DNA of 7,595 bases from an uncultured Mycoplasmataceae bacterium (lineage in GTDB: Bacteria > Bacillota_I > Bacilli_A > Mycoplasmatales > Mycoplasmoidaceae). Below the pieces are notes generated by a model, which was given only the letters and a program-made list of their open reading frames with translations, had not been told where the DNA came from and made no database searches. A program made the translations under genes and the position numbers. Below, in pieces: positions 6,978 to 7,595 of this stretch (positions are counted from its first letter, which is position 1; each line of letters opens with the position of its first letter). The DNA lies in the NCBI GenBank assembly GCA_949290035.1, contig CASEQO010000050.1, forward strand, positions 1 to 7,595. Direction: 5' to 3'.

Positions 6978-7595
6978 TTATCCTTTCTTTTCATTTAAAT
7001 ATTTATCATATAAATCAGGACGATTTATTTTTGTTTTAATTATTCTTTGATTTAATCTATATTCATCAATTAATTTTTTATTACCAGATAATAAAACTTC
7101 TGGTACTTTGTATGAGTCATAAACTTGAGGTTTTGTATAAACTGGGTAATCTAATAAATTTTGTTCAAATGATTCATTTTGTAAGCTTTCACTATTTATA
7201 GCTCCTGGTATTAATCTAGATATAGAGTCAATAACTGCTAGTGCTGCTATTTCTCCACCAGTTAATACGTAATCACCAATACTAATTTGATAATCTACAT
7301 AATTTAATATTCTTTCATCAAATCCTTCATAATGACCGCATATTAGTATTATGTGTTTATACTTTAAAAATGAATTAGCTATAGATTGATTATAAATTAT
7401 TCCTGATGGTGTTAATAAAATAACTTTTGAATCATTTGTTTTAATAGTTTTTAAGCAATCAACTATTGGTTGAACACTTAAAACCATTCCTGGACCACCG
7501 CCATAAGATATATCATCTACTTTTTTATGTTTATCACTTGAATAATCTCTAAAATTTATTACTTCAATATCAACTAATTTATTAGAAGATATTAT
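6978..7595 (-). CDS. trmD: tRNA (guanine37-N1)-methyltransferase, N-terminus beyond the right edge (partial)
   Basis: TrmD uses S-adenosylmethionine to methylate N1 of G37 next to the anticodon, preventing +1 frameshifting. It acts as a dimer with a deep trefoil knot. The 205 visible residues lack only roughly the first 20-30. Visible motifs are NFRDYSSDKHKKVDDISYGGGPGMVL (visible residues about 14-39), the knot segments LICGHYEGFDERI and SIGDYVLTGGE, then SRLIPG, LLDYPVYTKP, VPEVLLSGN and a short C-terminal domain. By my alignment, the catalytic aspartate (Asp169 in E. coli, in EDSF) is replaced by glutamate in NESF (codon 7173-7175). The stop TAA at 6978 immediately follows the rplS ribosome-binding site, which implies coupled translation with rplS. 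Confidence 0.96.
   Translation of the reverse strand: MISSNKLVDIEVINFRDYSSDKHKKVDDISYGGGPGMVLSVQPIVDCLKTIKTNDSKVILLTPSGIIYNQSIANSFLKYKHIILICGHYEGFDERILNYVDYQISIGDYVLTGGEIAALAVIDSISRLIPGAINSESLQNESFEQNLLDYPVYTKPQVYDSYKVPEVLLSGNKKLIDEYRLNQRIIKTKINRPDLYDKYLNEKKG

Noticed and set aside
6974..6994. Upstream ATG at 6994 as the start of rplS
   Set aside because: It would translate the AAAGGA ribosome-binding site and add residues not typical of L19; ATG 6973 has ideal spacing and gives the usual N-terminus.
6827..7039. A 70-codon plus-strand reading frame
   Set aside because: It is antisense to rplS and the end of trmD, both strongly conserved, and shows no family resemblance.

Overview
This 7.6-kb window is very AT-rich, and every supported gene lies on the minus strand. 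It uses the Mollicutes genetic code, in which UGA means tryptophan: five of the seven complete or partial conserved and unknown frames examined (lon, tig, the 344-codon unknown gene, fic, rplS) run through in-frame TGA codons, and UGG is also used. The low GC, the code, and the gene set (lon, tig, trmD-rplS, a HrcA-type CIRCE operator) point to a mycoplasma or spiroplasma-like bacterium. I infer the Spiroplasma/Entomoplasma/Mycoplasma mycoides side of the class, but I cannot fix the genus by eye.

In the direction of transcription (right to left) the layout is as follows. (1) The end of a ribosome and tRNA-modification operon: trmD (5' end beyond the window) and rplS, 4 nt apart. It is closed by two consecutive hairpin-plus-T-run structures (about 6594-6519). 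(2) A Fic-domain gene (6427-5249) of the self-inhibited class II type. It has its own extended -10 promoter and three direct repeats of TAAAACTTCA spaced 31 and 32 nt apart just upstream, which looks like a dedicated operator. (3) A weak terminator-like hairpin, then an apparent three-gene operon of unknown function (5081-3313). It holds a small sigma-region-4/ArpU-like helix-turn-helix protein, a 344-residue soluble protein I do not recognise, and a 147-residue membrane-anchored protein. These genes overlap by 17 and 11 nt. (4) tig (trigger factor, 3260-1944), complete. (5) lon (1848 to the left edge), with ATPase domain intact and protease domain outside the window. lon is preceded by a CIRCE operator that contains its -10 box.

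The conserved genes cover ribosome assembly and tRNA fidelity (rplS, trmD), co-translational folding (tig) and heat-inducible proteolysis (lon under HrcA). The accessory part is the fic gene and the unknown three-gene operon between rplS and tig. That stretch is where undescribed biology is most likely. Annotation with the standard code would break lon, tig, fic, rplS and the 344-residue gene into fragments.
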